Shown piece after piece: positions 16,188-25,634 of a stretch of DNA of 64,000 nucleotides. Both the position numbers and the translations under genes were made by a program. Origin of the DNA: DALYJJ01 sp031969915 (GTDB lineage: Bacteria > Acidobacteriota > Terriglobia > Bryobacterales > Bryobacteraceae); contig DALYJJ010000013.1 of the NCBI GenBank assembly GCA_031969915.1, positions 1 through 64,000 on the forward strand, read 5' to 3'. The stretch's first letter is position 1. Each line of letters starts with the position of its first letter. A model generated the notes under the pieces. The model did not search any database, was not told where the DNA came from, and was given only the letters and a program-made list of their open reading frames with translations.

Positions 16188-16964
16188 ATGCGAAAACTGA
16201 TCTTATTTGCAATCTTGACGTGTGTGGCATTAGCGCCGGCCCTGGCGCAGACTCCGGGCGCCGTATTCGTGAACGCGGCTACCTTCCAGCAAGGCTTCCC
16301 GGTCACGGCGGGCAGTCTGGTTGTCACCGCGCCTGCGGCCTCGGGCGGCACCTTCACCGGCGCCGGGACGGTGACGCAGGAAGCGCTGCCGTGGCCCACC
16401 ACGCTGGGCAACGTCCGCATTCTGGTTGGCGGAGCGACGGGAACGCCGGCTCCCTTGTACTTCGTATCGCCGGCGCAGATCAATTTCCAACTCCCGGTGG
16501 CCACGCCGGCCGGCTTGACGACGATCGTCGTCCAGGTGGGCGGCAACACGGTGGCCCAGGGTACGGTGCAAGTGTCCGACGCTTCGCCGGGCATCTTCGA
16601 GCGCAGCCCGCGGCCGAACCCGCTGGCCGCGATCCGCAATCAGAACAACGCGATCAACGACGCCACGGCGCGGGCGCAGCGCGGCGAGGTCGTCCAAATC
16701 TTTGGTACCGGATCGGGTCCGCTCGCGACGCCGCTTCCGGACGGGCAGGGCGCCACGCAGGCCATCAACAGCGTCCGCCGGCCGCGTGTGTTCATCGGGG
16801 CAGTGGAGGCGGAATTGCAATACAGCGGCGCTTCCGCATTCCCAGGGCTTTGGCAGGTCAACGCCTTCGTGCCCAACCGGCCCTTCATCAGCGGGCGCGT
16901 CCCACTCGTGATCTCGATGGACGGCGTGCTGAGCAATGCCACTTCGTTTTGGGTAGTCGACTAA
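16188..16964 (+). CDS. secreted TIGR03437-family protein
   Basis: This 258-residue exported protein has a clear signal peptide (RKLILFAILTCVALAPALAQ). The rest belongs to the TIGR03437 family, first named from Solibacter, whose domain is usually the C-terminal part of much larger secreted proteins. Family landmarks are VNAATFQQGFPVTAGSLV, PLYFVSPAQINFQLPV, ASPGIFERS, GEVVQIFGTGSGPL, FIGAVEAELQYSGASAFPGLWQVN and the final VPLVISMDG strand. Here the domain stands almost alone. The role is unknown; the beta-rich Ig-like fold suggests binding or adhesion at the cell surface. ATG 16188 follows AAGGA by 7 bases, which decides the start against an upstream ATG at 16116. The next gene, a TonB receptor, begins directly after the stop, so the two are co-translated. 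The upstream repeat array suggests Pho control. Confidence 0.85.
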   Translation: MRKLILFAILTCVALAPALAQTPGAVFVNAATFQQGFPVTAGSLVVTAPAASGGTFTGAGTVTQEALPWPTTLGNVRILVGGATGTPAPLYFVSPAQINFQLPVATPAGLTTIVVQVGGNTVAQGTVQVSDASPGIFERSPRPNPLAAIRNQNNAINDATARAQRGEVVQIFGTGSGPLATPLPDGQGATQAINSVRRPRVFIGAVEAELQYSGASAFPGLWQVNAFVPNRPFISGRVPLVISMDGVLSNATSFWVVD

Positions 16965-19742
16965 ATGAATCCATCAGGCAGTTGCCGCCTCGTTGCGGCT
17001 TTCCTCGTTCTTAGCTTTCTTCCCGTGCTTGCCCAAACGGCGGCCACTGGAACCGTCGCCGGCACGATCTTCGATGCCGCCAACGGACAGCCCGTTCGCG
17101 GCGCCACCATCGAAGTGGTGGGCATCGCCGCGCAGACCAAGGCTGTCACCGATACCGACGGCCGCTATTTGCTCTCTCTCCCGCCCGGCAACTACAACTT
17201 CAAGATCACCGCGCAGAACTACCTCGCCGCCGAACTCGAAGGCGTGGTGGTGAGTGCCGGCGAATCCACCGAGGCCAGCACCGTAATGGCCGCCGCGAAT
17301 GCCGTCACCACGGTCGAAGTCAAGGAGAAAGTCGGCGCCATCGCGGCTACCGCTGAGGCGGCGACGCAGGAACGCAAACTCGCGGCAACGGTAAGCGATT
17401 CCATGTCCGGCGAGGAGATTCGCAAGACCGTAGCCTCCGACGCCGCGGGCGCCGTCGAAAAGGTCACCGGCGTTTCCATCGTCGACAGCGGCTACGTCTA
17501 TGTGCGCGGCCTCGGCGAGCGCTACAGCGCGACCATGTTGAACAACGCTCTCGTTCCCACCACCGAACCGGAGCGCCGCGTCGTGCCCCTCGATCTGTTC
17601 CCCGCCAACCTGATCGATCAGATCAAAGTCCTCAAGACCTACACGCCGGATCTGCCCGGCGAGTTCGCCGGCGGCCTGGTGCAAATGACCACCGTCGAGT
17701 TCCCCGCGCAAAAACTGCTTCGCGTGGGCATGAGCTACGGCTTCAACACTCGCACCACCTTCGGCCGCTTTGAGTCCTATCCCGGAGGCGGCCGCGATTT
17801 CTTCGGCTTCGACGACGGCAACCGCTCCATCCCCGGCAATGTCCCGGGAGACGCCCGCTTGTTCCGCGGCAATTTCACGCAGCAGCAGTTCCAGGAATTC
17901 GGGCGCTCGTTTCCCGTGAACTGGGAGCCAACCTCGGTCACCTCCATGCGGCCTTCGCTGAGCTACAACGTGGTGGGCGGCAACACGTTCGGACGCATCG
18001 GCGTGGTGGGCGCGGTCACCTTCGCCAACTCGCCGCAGCGCTACGGCGAACAGCAGCGCTTCCTCAACGTCAGCGGAGGGCGGCCGAACATCTTCAGCGA
18101 GTACACCAACTACGTCGCCGATTCGGAATCGGTTCGGCTGGGCGCCGTGTTCAACGCCGCCATCAAGCTGAACTCGGCGAACAAGCTCGTGTTTCGCAAC
18201 ACGCTGACGCGCGACACGGACAAGGAAGCTCGCACGTTCTCCGGCCTGAACGGCGGTATCGACGGCATCATCCAGGCCCAGCGCCTGCGCTGGGTGGAGC
18301 GCGCCGTCCTCTCCACCGGCGTCGAGGGCGAGCACCTCTTCGCCAGGCTCGGCAACAGCCTCCTTCGCTGGCAGATGACCTACTCTTCGTCCACCCGCGA
18401 CGAACCCGACCTGCGCGAGACCATCCGCAGCCAGGATCTGAGCGGACGCTTTATCTTTACTTCTCTGCCCCAGTCCGGTCTGCGCTTTTTCAACGGCCTC
18501 AACGACAGGATCTACGAACCGCAAGCCGAGTGGAGCACGCCGTTCTTCAAAGGCGGCTTCACCGGCGTGTTCAAGGTCGGCTTCCGCGGCACGTTTCGCG
18601 AACGCGACTTCACCGGCCGCCGCTTCCGCTTCGTCGCGCAGCGCACCGACACGGCGCTGTTCGCCCAGCCCACCAACACCTTGCTCGGCCCCGATAACAT
18701 CCGGCCCGACCGCTTCACGGTGGAAGAGATCACGCGCGGCACCGACAGCTACGGCGCCAACATGGATGTCTACGCCGGCTACGCGATGGCCGATTTGAAC
18801 CTCACCCCGAAGCTGCGCCTGATCGGCGGCATCCGAATCGAGGACGCGTTCCAGCGTGTGACCACCATCGATCCCCTGGTGCCCGGTGCCGTGCCCGTGG
18901 TCTCCACGCTGGCCAATCGCGATCCGCTGCCCGGCATCAGCCTGATCTACGCCCTGTCCCCGCGCCAGAACCTGCGCGTCGCCTACGGCCGCACCGTATC
19001 GCGCCCCGACTTCCGCGAGCTCTCCCCGTTTGAGTTCCTCAACGTGCTGGGCGGCTTCACCGCCGCCGGCAACCCGAACCTGCGCCGCGCCAAGATCGAC
19101 AACTACGACGCCCGTTGGGAATGGTTCCCCGGCGGCGACCAGGTGATCGCGGCCAGCTACTTCTTCAAGGATTTCACCGACCCGGTTGAGGTCTTCATTC
19201 AGCCCACCACGGGCGACCTCCGGCAGAGCTTCCTCAACGCCGCCGGGGCTCGCAACCAGGGCCTCGAACTCGAGTTCCGCCGCGGGCTGGGCTTCCTCTC
19301 CAGCAAGCTCAAGAGCGTCTCCCTGCACTCGAACTTCACGCTCGTCGATTCGAACGTGGACCTCTCGGGAGACCGCCCCGAACTGCGCCTGCTCACCAGC
19401 CGCAGCCGCGCCCTCACCGGCCAGTCGCGCTACATCTACAACGTGATCACCGAGTGGAACCGGCCCCAGTGGCGGTCGGCCGCCCGTTTCTATGTCAACT
19501 CGGTGTCGCGCCGCATCACCGACGTGGGCAGCATCGGATTGCCCGACCTCTACCAGGAACGCAACACGTTCCTCGATTTCGTCTATCAGTACGACCTTCG
19601 CGAATCCGGGAAGTGGACTCTCCGCTTCTCGGCGGAAAACCTCGGCGACAACAACTACCGGTGGACCCAAGGCGGCATTATGGTGCGCCAATATCGCATG
19701 GGCCGCACCTTCAACATCGGGACCAGCTTCGCGATTTTCTAG
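16965..19742 (+). CDS. TonB-dependent outer-membrane receptor
   Basis: This 925-residue outer-membrane receptor takes up a substrate using energy from TonB. After a signal peptide (SCRLVAAFLVLSFLPVLAQ) comes a carboxypeptidase-regulatory-like Ig domain (about residues 27-115: GTVAGTIFDAANGQPVRGATIEVVG and DTDGRYLLSLPPGNYNFKI). A plug domain (about 140-260) contains VEKVTGVSIVDSGYVYVRGLGERYSATMLNN and DLFPANLIDQIKVLKTYTPDLPGEFAGGLVQM. A long barrel ends in ...GTSFAIF with terminal Phe. Its start abuts the preceding stop (TAAATG). The next gene is a beta-helix surface protein, a pairing that suggests surface capture plus import. The ligand is unknown; the adjacent phoR-phoB and Pho-box-like array suggest a phosphorus compound. 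Confidence 0.92.
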   Translation: MNPSGSCRLVAAFLVLSFLPVLAQTAATGTVAGTIFDAANGQPVRGATIEVVGIAAQTKAVTDTDGRYLLSLPPGNYNFKITAQNYLAAELEGVVVSAGESTEASTVMAAANAVTTVEVKEKVGAIAATAEAATQERKLAATVSDSMSGEEIRKTVASDAAGAVEKVTGVSIVDSGYVYVRGLGERYSATMLNNALVPTTEPERRVVPLDLFPANLIDQIKVLKTYTPDLPGEFAGGLVQMTTVEFPAQKLLRVGMSYGFNTRTTFGRFESYPGGGRDFFGFDDGNRSIPGNVPGDARLFRGNFTQQQFQEFGRSFPVNWEPTSVTSMRPSLSYNVVGGNTFGRIGVVGAVTFANSPQRYGEQQRFLNVSGGRPNIFSEYTNYVADSESVRLGAVFNAAIKLNSANKLVFRNTLTRDTDKEARTFSGLNGGIDGIIQAQRLRWVERAVLSTGVEGEHLFARLGNSLLRWQMTYSSSTRDEPDLRETIRSQDLSGRFIFTSLPQSGLRFFNGLNDRIYEPQAEWSTPFFKGGFTGVFKVGFRGTFRERDFTGRRFRFVAQRTDTALFAQPTNTLLGPDNIRPDRFTVEEITRGTDSYGANMDVYAGYAMADLNLTPKLRLIGGIRIEDAFQRVTTIDPLVPGAVPVVSTLANRDPLPGISLIYALSPRQNLRVAYGRTVSRPDFRELSPFEFLNVLGGFTAAGNPNLRRAKIDNYDARWEWFPGGDQVIAASYFFKDFTDPVEVFIQPTTGDLRQSFLNAAGARNQGLELEFRRGLGFLSSKLKSVSLHSNFTLVDSNVDLSGDRPELRLLTSRSRALTGQSRYIYNVITEWNRPQWRSAARFYVNSVSRRITDVGSIGLPDLYQERNTFLDFVYQYDLRESGKWTLRFSAENLGDNNYRWTQGGIMVRQYRMGRTFNIGTSFAIF

Positions 19743-19788
19743 AACTTAGGACCACGACGACCCTTTTGAAAAGGAGCCTGCTCGTACT

Positions 19789-21609
19789 ATGCGTAAATTG
19801 ATTCTTACCTCGGCGCTGCTCGCCGCCTCCGCGGCCGGCCTCTTCGCCGCCGGCGCGGACGAGACGTTCGCGGCCGTTAGCGCCTCCGAACTGGAGCGCT
19901 TCGCCACGCTCAGCTACGACACCACGGCCGTGATGTACATCTGGGCCGACAAGTATGTCTACCAGCCGGGCGAACAGTTGACGCTGCGCTGGACGGTGAA
20001 GGCGAATAACGACCTCTACCCGTACACCATCGTCGCCTACCGCCTCAATAACCAGACTGGCGCAAAGACCTTCCTTCCCGGCGGCAGCGCCACCCCCGGC
20101 GACATCTTCGGCCGCTCCCTCACCGACGGCTTCCGTGTCGTCCGTGTGGCCGACGCTACCAAGCAGGTGCTGGTCGGCGCGGGCGGCGCCGTCGTCTCCT
20201 CCCCCGCGACGATCCCCAACGAATTGGGTATGCACACCCTGGTGGTCGAACTCCGCGACTTCAGCGGCGGCCGCGTCATTAAGACGGCGTACTTCAAGAT
20301 CGGCGTGGTGGACGGCTTCGATACCATCAGCGGCAACATCGAGACCTCGCGCCGCCTGGTCAACACGCGCGGCTACCGCCTCTCCGGCACCGTCTTCGTG
20401 CGGAACGGCGCAGTACTCACCATCGACCCCGGCACGTTCGTCCTGGGCAACCCCGGCTCGCTGCCGCCGTCGGCCCTGGTGATCACGCAGAACGGCCGCA
20501 TCGAAGCGAACGGAACCCGCAGCCGGCCCATCGTCATGACCAGTTCCCAGCCCTTCGGCCAGCGACAGCGCGGCGATTGGGGCGGCCTCGTGCTTCTCGG
20601 CAGGGCGCGCACGAACTGGCCCACCGGCTTCGGCGAAATCGAAGGTCTGCTCCCCGGCGCCGTCGATGCCCAGTATGGCGGCACGGACGACAACCATAAC
20701 TGCGGCACGCTCCGTTACGTGCGCGTCGAGTTCGCCGGCGCGCTCGTTCGTCCGAACGACGAATTGAATGCCATCACCTGGGGCGGTTGCGGCCGCGCCA
20801 CCGTAAGCGAGTACCTGCAAACCACCTACGGCCAGGACGACGCTTTCGAGTGGTTCGGCGGCAACAACGACGGCAAGTACCTGGTGGGGTCCTATGCCAA
20901 GGACGACTATTTCGATTGGCAAATCGGCTATACCGGCCGCATCCAGCATGCGCTCGCCGTGGTGGCCGGAACCGTGGGCAGTAACCGCGGCTTCGAGGGC
21001 GACAACAACGAGCGCGACTTCACGCTGTTACCGCGCAGCCGCCCGCTGTTCTACAACGTGACCCTGGTGGGCAACCCGGCTTCGCCCGACGACGAGAACA
21101 ACCAGATCGCCGGCATCTGGGTGCGCCGCGGCACCGGCGGCGCGATCAACAACACCATGGTCTACAACTGGAACCAGACCGGCATCGAGATCCGCGATGC
21201 CGACACCGCCACCGCGATCACCAACAACGAACTCACCGTGGACGGCCTGTTGCTCTGGGACAACGGCAGGAATGTCAATCCGCCCAAGCCGAATACCATC
21301 GCCGGACAGACCAACTCCGGCAACACGCCGGCCGCCGTGGCACCCGCGCTTCTTGAACTTCTGCAGGGCACGCGGGGCACAGGCCGGAACGTGATCGTGG
21401 CCGACCCGATGCTGCGCCGTCCCCTGGAGTACAGCGATCCCGATTTCCGTCCCATGCCCGCCTCGCCGCTGCTCCGCGCCGGCTGGGTGCAGCCGCCGGA
21501 TAACGGCTTCTTCGACCAGTGGGCCAACTACATCGGCGCCTTCGGGCCGACCGTGAACTGGACCGAGGAGTGGACCAACTTCCTCATCGAGGAAGACATC
21601 CGCCCGTAA
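19789..21609 (+). CDS. secreted right-handed beta-helix-type protein
   Basis: This 606-residue exported protein begins with a signal peptide (RKLILTSALLAASAAGLFAA). The first third is Ig-like (YVYQPGEQLTLRWTVKAN; GMHTLVVELRDFSGG). From about residue 185 onward short repeating strands typical of a right-handed parallel beta helix appear: RLSGTVFVRNGAVLTIDPGTFVLG, GRIEANGTRSRPIVMTSSQP, GDWGGLVLLGRA, GGTDDNHNCGTLRYVRVEFAG, VSEYLQTTYGQDDAFEWFGGNNDGKYLV. Related proteins occur next to TonB receptors in several phyla and are often misnamed. No catalytic residues are recognisable. Together with the receptor it may bind or present a substrate at the surface. The gene is 46 bases after the receptor gene, has AAAAGGAG upstream, and is followed by a strong terminator, marking the end of the unit. 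Confidence 0.8.
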   Translation: MRKLILTSALLAASAAGLFAAGADETFAAVSASELERFATLSYDTTAVMYIWADKYVYQPGEQLTLRWTVKANNDLYPYTIVAYRLNNQTGAKTFLPGGSATPGDIFGRSLTDGFRVVRVADATKQVLVGAGGAVVSSPATIPNELGMHTLVVELRDFSGGRVIKTAYFKIGVVDGFDTISGNIETSRRLVNTRGYRLSGTVFVRNGAVLTIDPGTFVLGNPGSLPPSALVITQNGRIEANGTRSRPIVMTSSQPFGQRQRGDWGGLVLLGRARTNWPTGFGEIEGLLPGAVDAQYGGTDDNHNCGTLRYVRVEFAGALVRPNDELNAITWGGCGRATVSEYLQTTYGQDDAFEWFGGNNDGKYLVGSYAKDDYFDWQIGYTGRIQHALAVVAGTVGSNRGFEGDNNERDFTLLPRSRPLFYNVTLVGNPASPDDENNQIAGIWVRRGTGGAINNTMVYNWNQTGIEIRDADTATAITNNELTVDGLLLWDNGRNVNPPKPNTIAGQTNSGNTPAAVAPALLELLQGTRGTGRNVIVADPMLRRPLEYSDPDFRPMPASPLLRAGWVQPPDNGFFDQWANYIGAFGPTVNWTEEWTNFLIEEDIRP

Positions 21610-21635
21610 CGTCTCGCTTCATACCCTTTTATATG

Positions 21636-21667
21636 GCCCCGGGCGTTCTGTCCGGGGCTTCTTTTTT
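21636..21667 (+). terminator. rho-independent terminator
   Basis: A seven-base GC stem (GCCCCGG at 21636-21642 pairing with CCGGGGC at 21652-21658) with a nine-base loop is followed by TTCTTTTTT. It sits 26 bases after the stop of the beta-helix gene and closes the unit that starts at 16188. This is the clearest intrinsic terminator in the window. Confidence 0.85.
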
Positions 21668-21684
21668 GGGAGAATAGGCGAACC

Positions 21685-23085
21685 ATGGTCCCCCTGCTGC
21701 TCCTCCTCGCCGCGCCCCTCCTCGCCGCCGACTGGACCCAGTTCCGCGGCCCGAACGGTTCCGGCGTTTCGGACGCCAAGGGCCTGCCTGACGAATTCGG
21801 ACCGTCGAAGAACGCGATCTGGAAGACCGCCCTGCCTCCCGGTCATTCGATGCCCGTCTTCTCCGAGACCCGGATCTTCCTCACCGCCTACGACGCGGAC
21901 GGCAAACTCTGGACGATTTGTTTAAATCGCGAAGACGGCAAAGTGTTGTGGCGCCGCGAAGCCCCGCGGCCGCGCAACCAGGAGCTGCACAAGGCGAACA
22001 GCCCGGCTTCGCCGAGCGCCGTCACCGACGGCCGCAACGCGTACGTCTTCTTCACCGATTTCGGCCTGCTCTCCTACGGGCCCGACGGCGAGGAGCGCTG
22101 GCGCCTGCCCCTGGGGCCGTTCAATAACCCCTTCGGCATGGGCGCCTCTCCGGTTCTCGCCGGTGACACGCTGCTCCAGATCTGCGATTCCGAGAGCGGT
22201 TCCTTCTTCGCCGCCTTCCACAAAGACACCGGCAAACTGAAATGGCGCGTCGAGCGCCCCGACGTCGCGCGCGGTTTCTCCACCCCGGTCCTCTATCAGC
22301 CGAACGGCGGTGAACTGCAGGTGATCGTGCCCGGCTCGTATCGCCTGGTGTCGTACTCGGTGGCCACCGGCGAGCGGATCTGGTGGACCAGTGGCCTCAC
22401 CTGGCAGTTGAAGCCCACGCCCGTCATGGATCGCGACCGGATCTACGTTCTCGGCTGGGCCGGCGGCTCCGACACCGGCCAGCAGGAGGACATCGCGCCC
22501 TTCGAGGACGTGTTGAAAACGTGGGACGCGAACAAGGACGGCGCGCTGGCCAAGGAGGAGATCCCAGATCCGAAGATCGTCAAGGATTGGAGTTCCGTCG
22601 ATCTCGACCGGAACGGCGTCCTCGGCGCACGCGACTGGCAGATGTTCCGCGACCGGCGCGCGGCCCAGAACGGACTGACGGCGTTCCGCCTCGGCGGCAA
22701 GGGAGACATGACCGGCAAGAGCGTGGCGTGGCGGTACACCAAGTCCCTCCCCAACGTGCCGTCACCGCTGCTCTACGACGGTGTGCTGTACCTGGTGAAG
22801 GAGGGCGGGCTGTTCACGTCCATCGATCCGGCCACGGGCGAGGTCCTCAAGCAGGCCCGCCTGCAGGGAGCGCTCGACCAGTACTTCGCCTCCCCGGTCG
22901 CCGCCGGCGGACGCGTCTACGTGGCCAGCCAGGGCGGCCACGTCGTGGTGCTCAAGGCAGGCGCGCAGTGGGAAGTCCTTCAGGTGAACTCTTTCGACGA
23001 CGAGATCCATTCGACGCCCGTCCCGCTCGGCAACCGCCTCTACATTCGCACCCGCAGCGCCCTCTACGCGTTCGGAACCCCGTAA
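21685..23085 (+). CDS. PQQ-type beta-propeller protein with EF-hand insert
   Basis: This 466-residue exported protein has a short signal peptide (MVPLLLLLAAPLLAA) and then repeats of the PQQ/quinoprotein-like propeller: DWTQFRGPNGSGVS, TGKLKWRVERPD, TGERIWWTSGLTWQLKPTPV, ATGEVLKQARLQGALDQYFASPVAAGGRVYVASQGGHVVVLKAG. Between blades, at about residues 276-320, lie two EF-hand loops: DANKDGALAKEE, which has all calcium-ligand positions, and DLDRNGVLGARD, which ends in Asp instead of Glu. No cytochrome motif or PQQ-dehydrogenase active site is evident, so it may be structural or a binding protein rather than an enzyme. The start at 21685 lies 10 bases after GGGAGAAT, just past the terminator of the previous unit. 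Confidence 0.83.
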   Translation: MVPLLLLLAAPLLAADWTQFRGPNGSGVSDAKGLPDEFGPSKNAIWKTALPPGHSMPVFSETRIFLTAYDADGKLWTICLNREDGKVLWRREAPRPRNQELHKANSPASPSAVTDGRNAYVFFTDFGLLSYGPDGEERWRLPLGPFNNPFGMGASPVLAGDTLLQICDSESGSFFAAFHKDTGKLKWRVERPDVARGFSTPVLYQPNGGELQVIVPGSYRLVSYSVATGERIWWTSGLTWQLKPTPVMDRDRIYVLGWAGGSDTGQQEDIAPFEDVLKTWDANKDGALAKEEIPDPKIVKDWSSVDLDRNGVLGARDWQMFRDRRAAQNGLTAFRLGGKGDMTGKSVAWRYTKSLPNVPSPLLYDGVLYLVKEGGLFTSIDPATGEVLKQARLQGALDQYFASPVAAGGRVYVASQGGHVVVLKAGAQWEVLQVNSFDDEIHSTPVPLGNRLYIRTRSALYAFGTP

Positions 23086-23114
23086 CGTAGAATGAAAGAA
23101 AGCCACACGGAAGG

Positions 23115-23189
23115 GCGGGAGTAACTCAATGGTAGAGTCACAGCCTTCCAAGCTGTTGGTTGCGGGTTCGATTCCCGTCTCCCGCTCCA
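23115..23189 (+). tRNA. tRNA-Gly (anticodon TCC)
   Basis: The sequence folds into a full cloverleaf. The acceptor stem is GCGGGAG with CTCCCGC. The D stem is ACTC/GAGT with an AATGGTA loop. The anticodon stem is ACAGC/GCTGT with loop CTTCCAA, giving anticodon TCC. The T arm is GCGGG-TTCGATT-CCCGT. The discriminator is T at 23186 and the CCA end is encoded (23187-23189). It reads GGA codons. It lies 29 bases after the propeller gene and converges on the ADOP permease. Confidence 0.97.
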
Positions 23190-23210
23190 GAATCCCCGCT
23201 CGACGCCCCG

Positions 23211-25598
23211 TCACTCCTGCCTGAGCGCCACCACGGGATCCACCCTCGCCGCGCGTCGGGCGGGAAGCCAACAGGCCAATGCGGCCACCAGGAGCAGCGC
23301 CGCGGCCGCGGCCGCGATCGAGACCGGGTCGCGCGTGTCCACACCCGTCAACAGCCCCGCGATCGCCCGGCCCAGGGCCGTGGACAGCGCGAGGCCCGCC
23401 GCCAGGCCAACCGCCGCCAGCACCAGGCCGCGCCGCATCGCGGAGCGGGAAAGCGACGAAGGCGAGGCGCCCAGGGCAAGGCGTACGCCGTATTCCGGGA
23501 TCCGCCGCGCGACCTCCGTGGCGAGCAGACCGTACAGACCGATGGCGGCGAGCAGCAGTCCGAAGAGCGAAAACGATCCCATCAGGCCGGCTCGCACACG
23601 GGCGGTGGACCCTGCTTCGCCGACATACGCCTCCAGCGGTTTCATGTCCTCCACCACCTGGTTCGGATCCACTTCCTTCACGGCCTGGCGTGCGGCGGCG
23701 GCGAGCGACGCGGCGTCCAGGTCCGAACGCACGGCGAAGCTCAGCAGCGGCCAGTAGGTCTCCGTCCAGGGTACGAACGATTCGGGCATCGGCGGTTCCG
23801 TGGCATTCGCTCGCACGTCGGCGACGACGCCGATGACTCGCATCCACTTCGTTTCTTCGCCGGGCCGCGGGCGTCCGGGCGCCGACGCCACTTCCCGGCC
23901 GACGGGGTTCGCCGCCCCGAAGTAGGTGCGGGCGAACGTCTGGTTCACCAGCACGCCGCGGTTTCGGAAGTCCCGCAGGTCGCCGGCCAGCACCGGGATG
24001 CCGGCCGCGGCGAAGTAGCCTTCGGTAGCGGTGCGCCATCCGGCCTCGGCCAGCGCGAGGGCGGGGGGAAGCTCGGCGCCGCGGATCAGCGCGGGCGCGG
24101 ACTGCGTACCGCCGGTCAACGGCAGCCGGTCCACCGCTCCCGCGGCCCGGACACCGGGCAGCGCGGCCATGCGAGCGAGCGTGTCCACCGTGACCCTCTG
24201 AATCGCGGCCGGCGGCGCGCCCCAGGGCAGCTTCACCTGAAACGTGAGCACGCTCTCGGGTTGGAATCCGAGTGGCGCCGTGCGAAGCTTCACGAAACTC
24301 GAGGCCAACAGGCCCGCGCCCACCAGCAGCACCGCGGTCACCGCTACCTGTGCGATCACCAGGACGCTCCCCAGCCTCCCCTGTCCGCGCTGCGTCCCCG
24401 AGTTCGCCGCTCCGCCCTGGCGAATACTGCCCGCCAACGCCTGCCGCGACAGGTGAAGCGCGGGCGCCAGGCCGCTGAGCACGGCAGTGGGCAGAGTCAG
24501 CAGGAGCGCGAAGGCCGCCACGCGTCCATCCAGGCTCGCCGTGGCCAGGCGCGGAAGGTCGGCCGGCAAAACCGCCCTCAGTCCGGCCAGCGCGTAGGCC
24601 GCCACCAGCAATCCCAGGGCTCCGCCAAGGGCCGAGACGGCGACACTCTCTGAGAGAAAGATCGCCGCCACGCGCCACCGGCTCGCGCCCAATGCGAGAC
24701 GGACGCCTACCTCCCGCTGCCGCGCCAGGCCGCGTGCCAGAAGCAGTCCCGCGATGTTCACGCACGCCACCAGAAGCACGGCCGCCACGGTTCCGAACAG
24801 CAGCAGCAGCGCCGGCCGGGTCTCCTCGGTGATGTGGTCGAGCAGCGGCGTCACGCGCACGTCACGTCCCCGATCGGTGTCCGGGTACTGCCTCGCCAGG
24901 CTGGCCTGCAGGGTGCGCAACTCCGCCTCCGCCGCTTCCATCGGCACGCCCGCCTTCAGCCTCCCCACCTGGGCCAGGAAACCGGCCGAGCGCGGCGTCG
25001 CCTGTATGTCGCGCGGCGCGGCCGTCCACAGGTCCACATCCTCCGGGTAGCTGACCTCCGCGGGCAGCACTCCGATCACGCGGTGGAGCGCGCCGCCCAG
25101 GTTCACCGAGCGCCCGATCGCCTGCGGGTTCGATTCGAAACGCTGCACCCAAACGCGGTGGCTCAGCAGCACCACCGCCTCGCCCTCGCCGTTCTGCTCC
25201 GCGAGCGTCGGGCCGCGGCCGATCGCCGGAGTCGCGCCGAGAACGTCCAGCACCGGTCCGAACGTCCGTAGAACTTGCAGCCGCGCCGGGTCGCCCTGCC
25301 CGAGCAGCACCGCTCCTTCGCCATAGAACCCCGCCACCGCCTGGAGGCTCCCTGCCTGCCGCCAATCCCGGAGACGCGCCGGATTGCCGCCCGACTGCCT
25401 GCCCTCCCGGAACTCCTCCAGCCAAACCAGCCGGCTCGGCTCGGGAAAGGGAAGCGGCCGCAGCAGGATCGCATCCACCAGGCTGAACAGCGCACAGGTG
25501 AGGCCGATGCCCAGGGCCAGCGACGCTACCGCGACGGCGGTGAAACCGGGGCTCTTCGCGAGTGTGCGCGCCGCTTGGCGCAGGTCACGGAAATGCAT
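23211..25598 (-). CDS. ADOP-type ABC permease (MacB/FtsX duplicated)
   Basis: This is a 795-residue membrane protein of the acidobacterial duplicated orphan permease type. An N-terminal helix (about residues 19-40, after the typical MHFRDLRQAARTLAKSPGFT) is followed by a MacB-like periplasmic domain (about 45-230). A three-helix FtsX block spans about 265-395. Then come a second membrane helix, a second periplasmic domain (about 440-650) and a second FtsX block to the C terminus, ending with ARRAARVDPVVALRQE. Such permeases occur without a nearby ATPase, as here, and presumably use one encoded elsewhere. Substrate and partners are unknown. It follows sixA by 36 bases on the same strand and may be co-transcribed. 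Confidence 0.92.
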   Translation of the reverse strand: MHFRDLRQAARTLAKSPGFTAVAVASLALGIGLTCALFSLVDAILLRPLPFPEPSRLVWLEEFREGRQSGGNPARLRDWRQAGSLQAVAGFYGEGAVLLGQGDPARLQVLRTFGPVLDVLGATPAIGRGPTLAEQNGEGEAVVLLSHRVWVQRFESNPQAIGRSVNLGGALHRVIGVLPAEVSYPEDVDLWTAAPRDIQATPRSAGFLAQVGRLKAGVPMEAAEAELRTLQASLARQYPDTDRGRDVRVTPLLDHITEETRPALLLLFGTVAAVLLVACVNIAGLLLARGLARQREVGVRLALGASRWRVAAIFLSESVAVSALGGALGLLVAAYALAGLRAVLPADLPRLATASLDGRVAAFALLLTLPTAVLSGLAPALHLSRQALAGSIRQGGAANSGTQRGQGRLGSVLVIAQVAVTAVLLVGAGLLASSFVKLRTAPLGFQPESVLTFQVKLPWGAPPAAIQRVTVDTLARMAALPGVRAAGAVDRLPLTGGTQSAPALIRGAELPPALALAEAGWRTATEGYFAAAGIPVLAGDLRDFRNRGVLVNQTFARTYFGAANPVGREVASAPGRPRPGEETKWMRVIGVVADVRANATEPPMPESFVPWTETYWPLLSFAVRSDLDAASLAAAARQAVKEVDPNQVVEDMKPLEAYVGEAGSTARVRAGLMGSFSLFGLLLAAIGLYGLLATEVARRIPEYGVRLALGASPSSLSRSAMRRGLVLAAVGLAAGLALSTALGRAIAGLLTGVDTRDPVSIAAAAAALLLVAALACWLPARRAARVDPVVALRQE

Positions 25599-25634
25599 GG
25601 TGATGCGATGCGCGATGGGGGTGGGGGATTCTTT

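Noticed and set aside
16974..19691. Very long open frame on the minus strand, opposite the TonB receptor
   Set aside because: It is antisense to a gene with clear domains, has no recognisable motif, and long antisense frames are expected in high-GC DNA.
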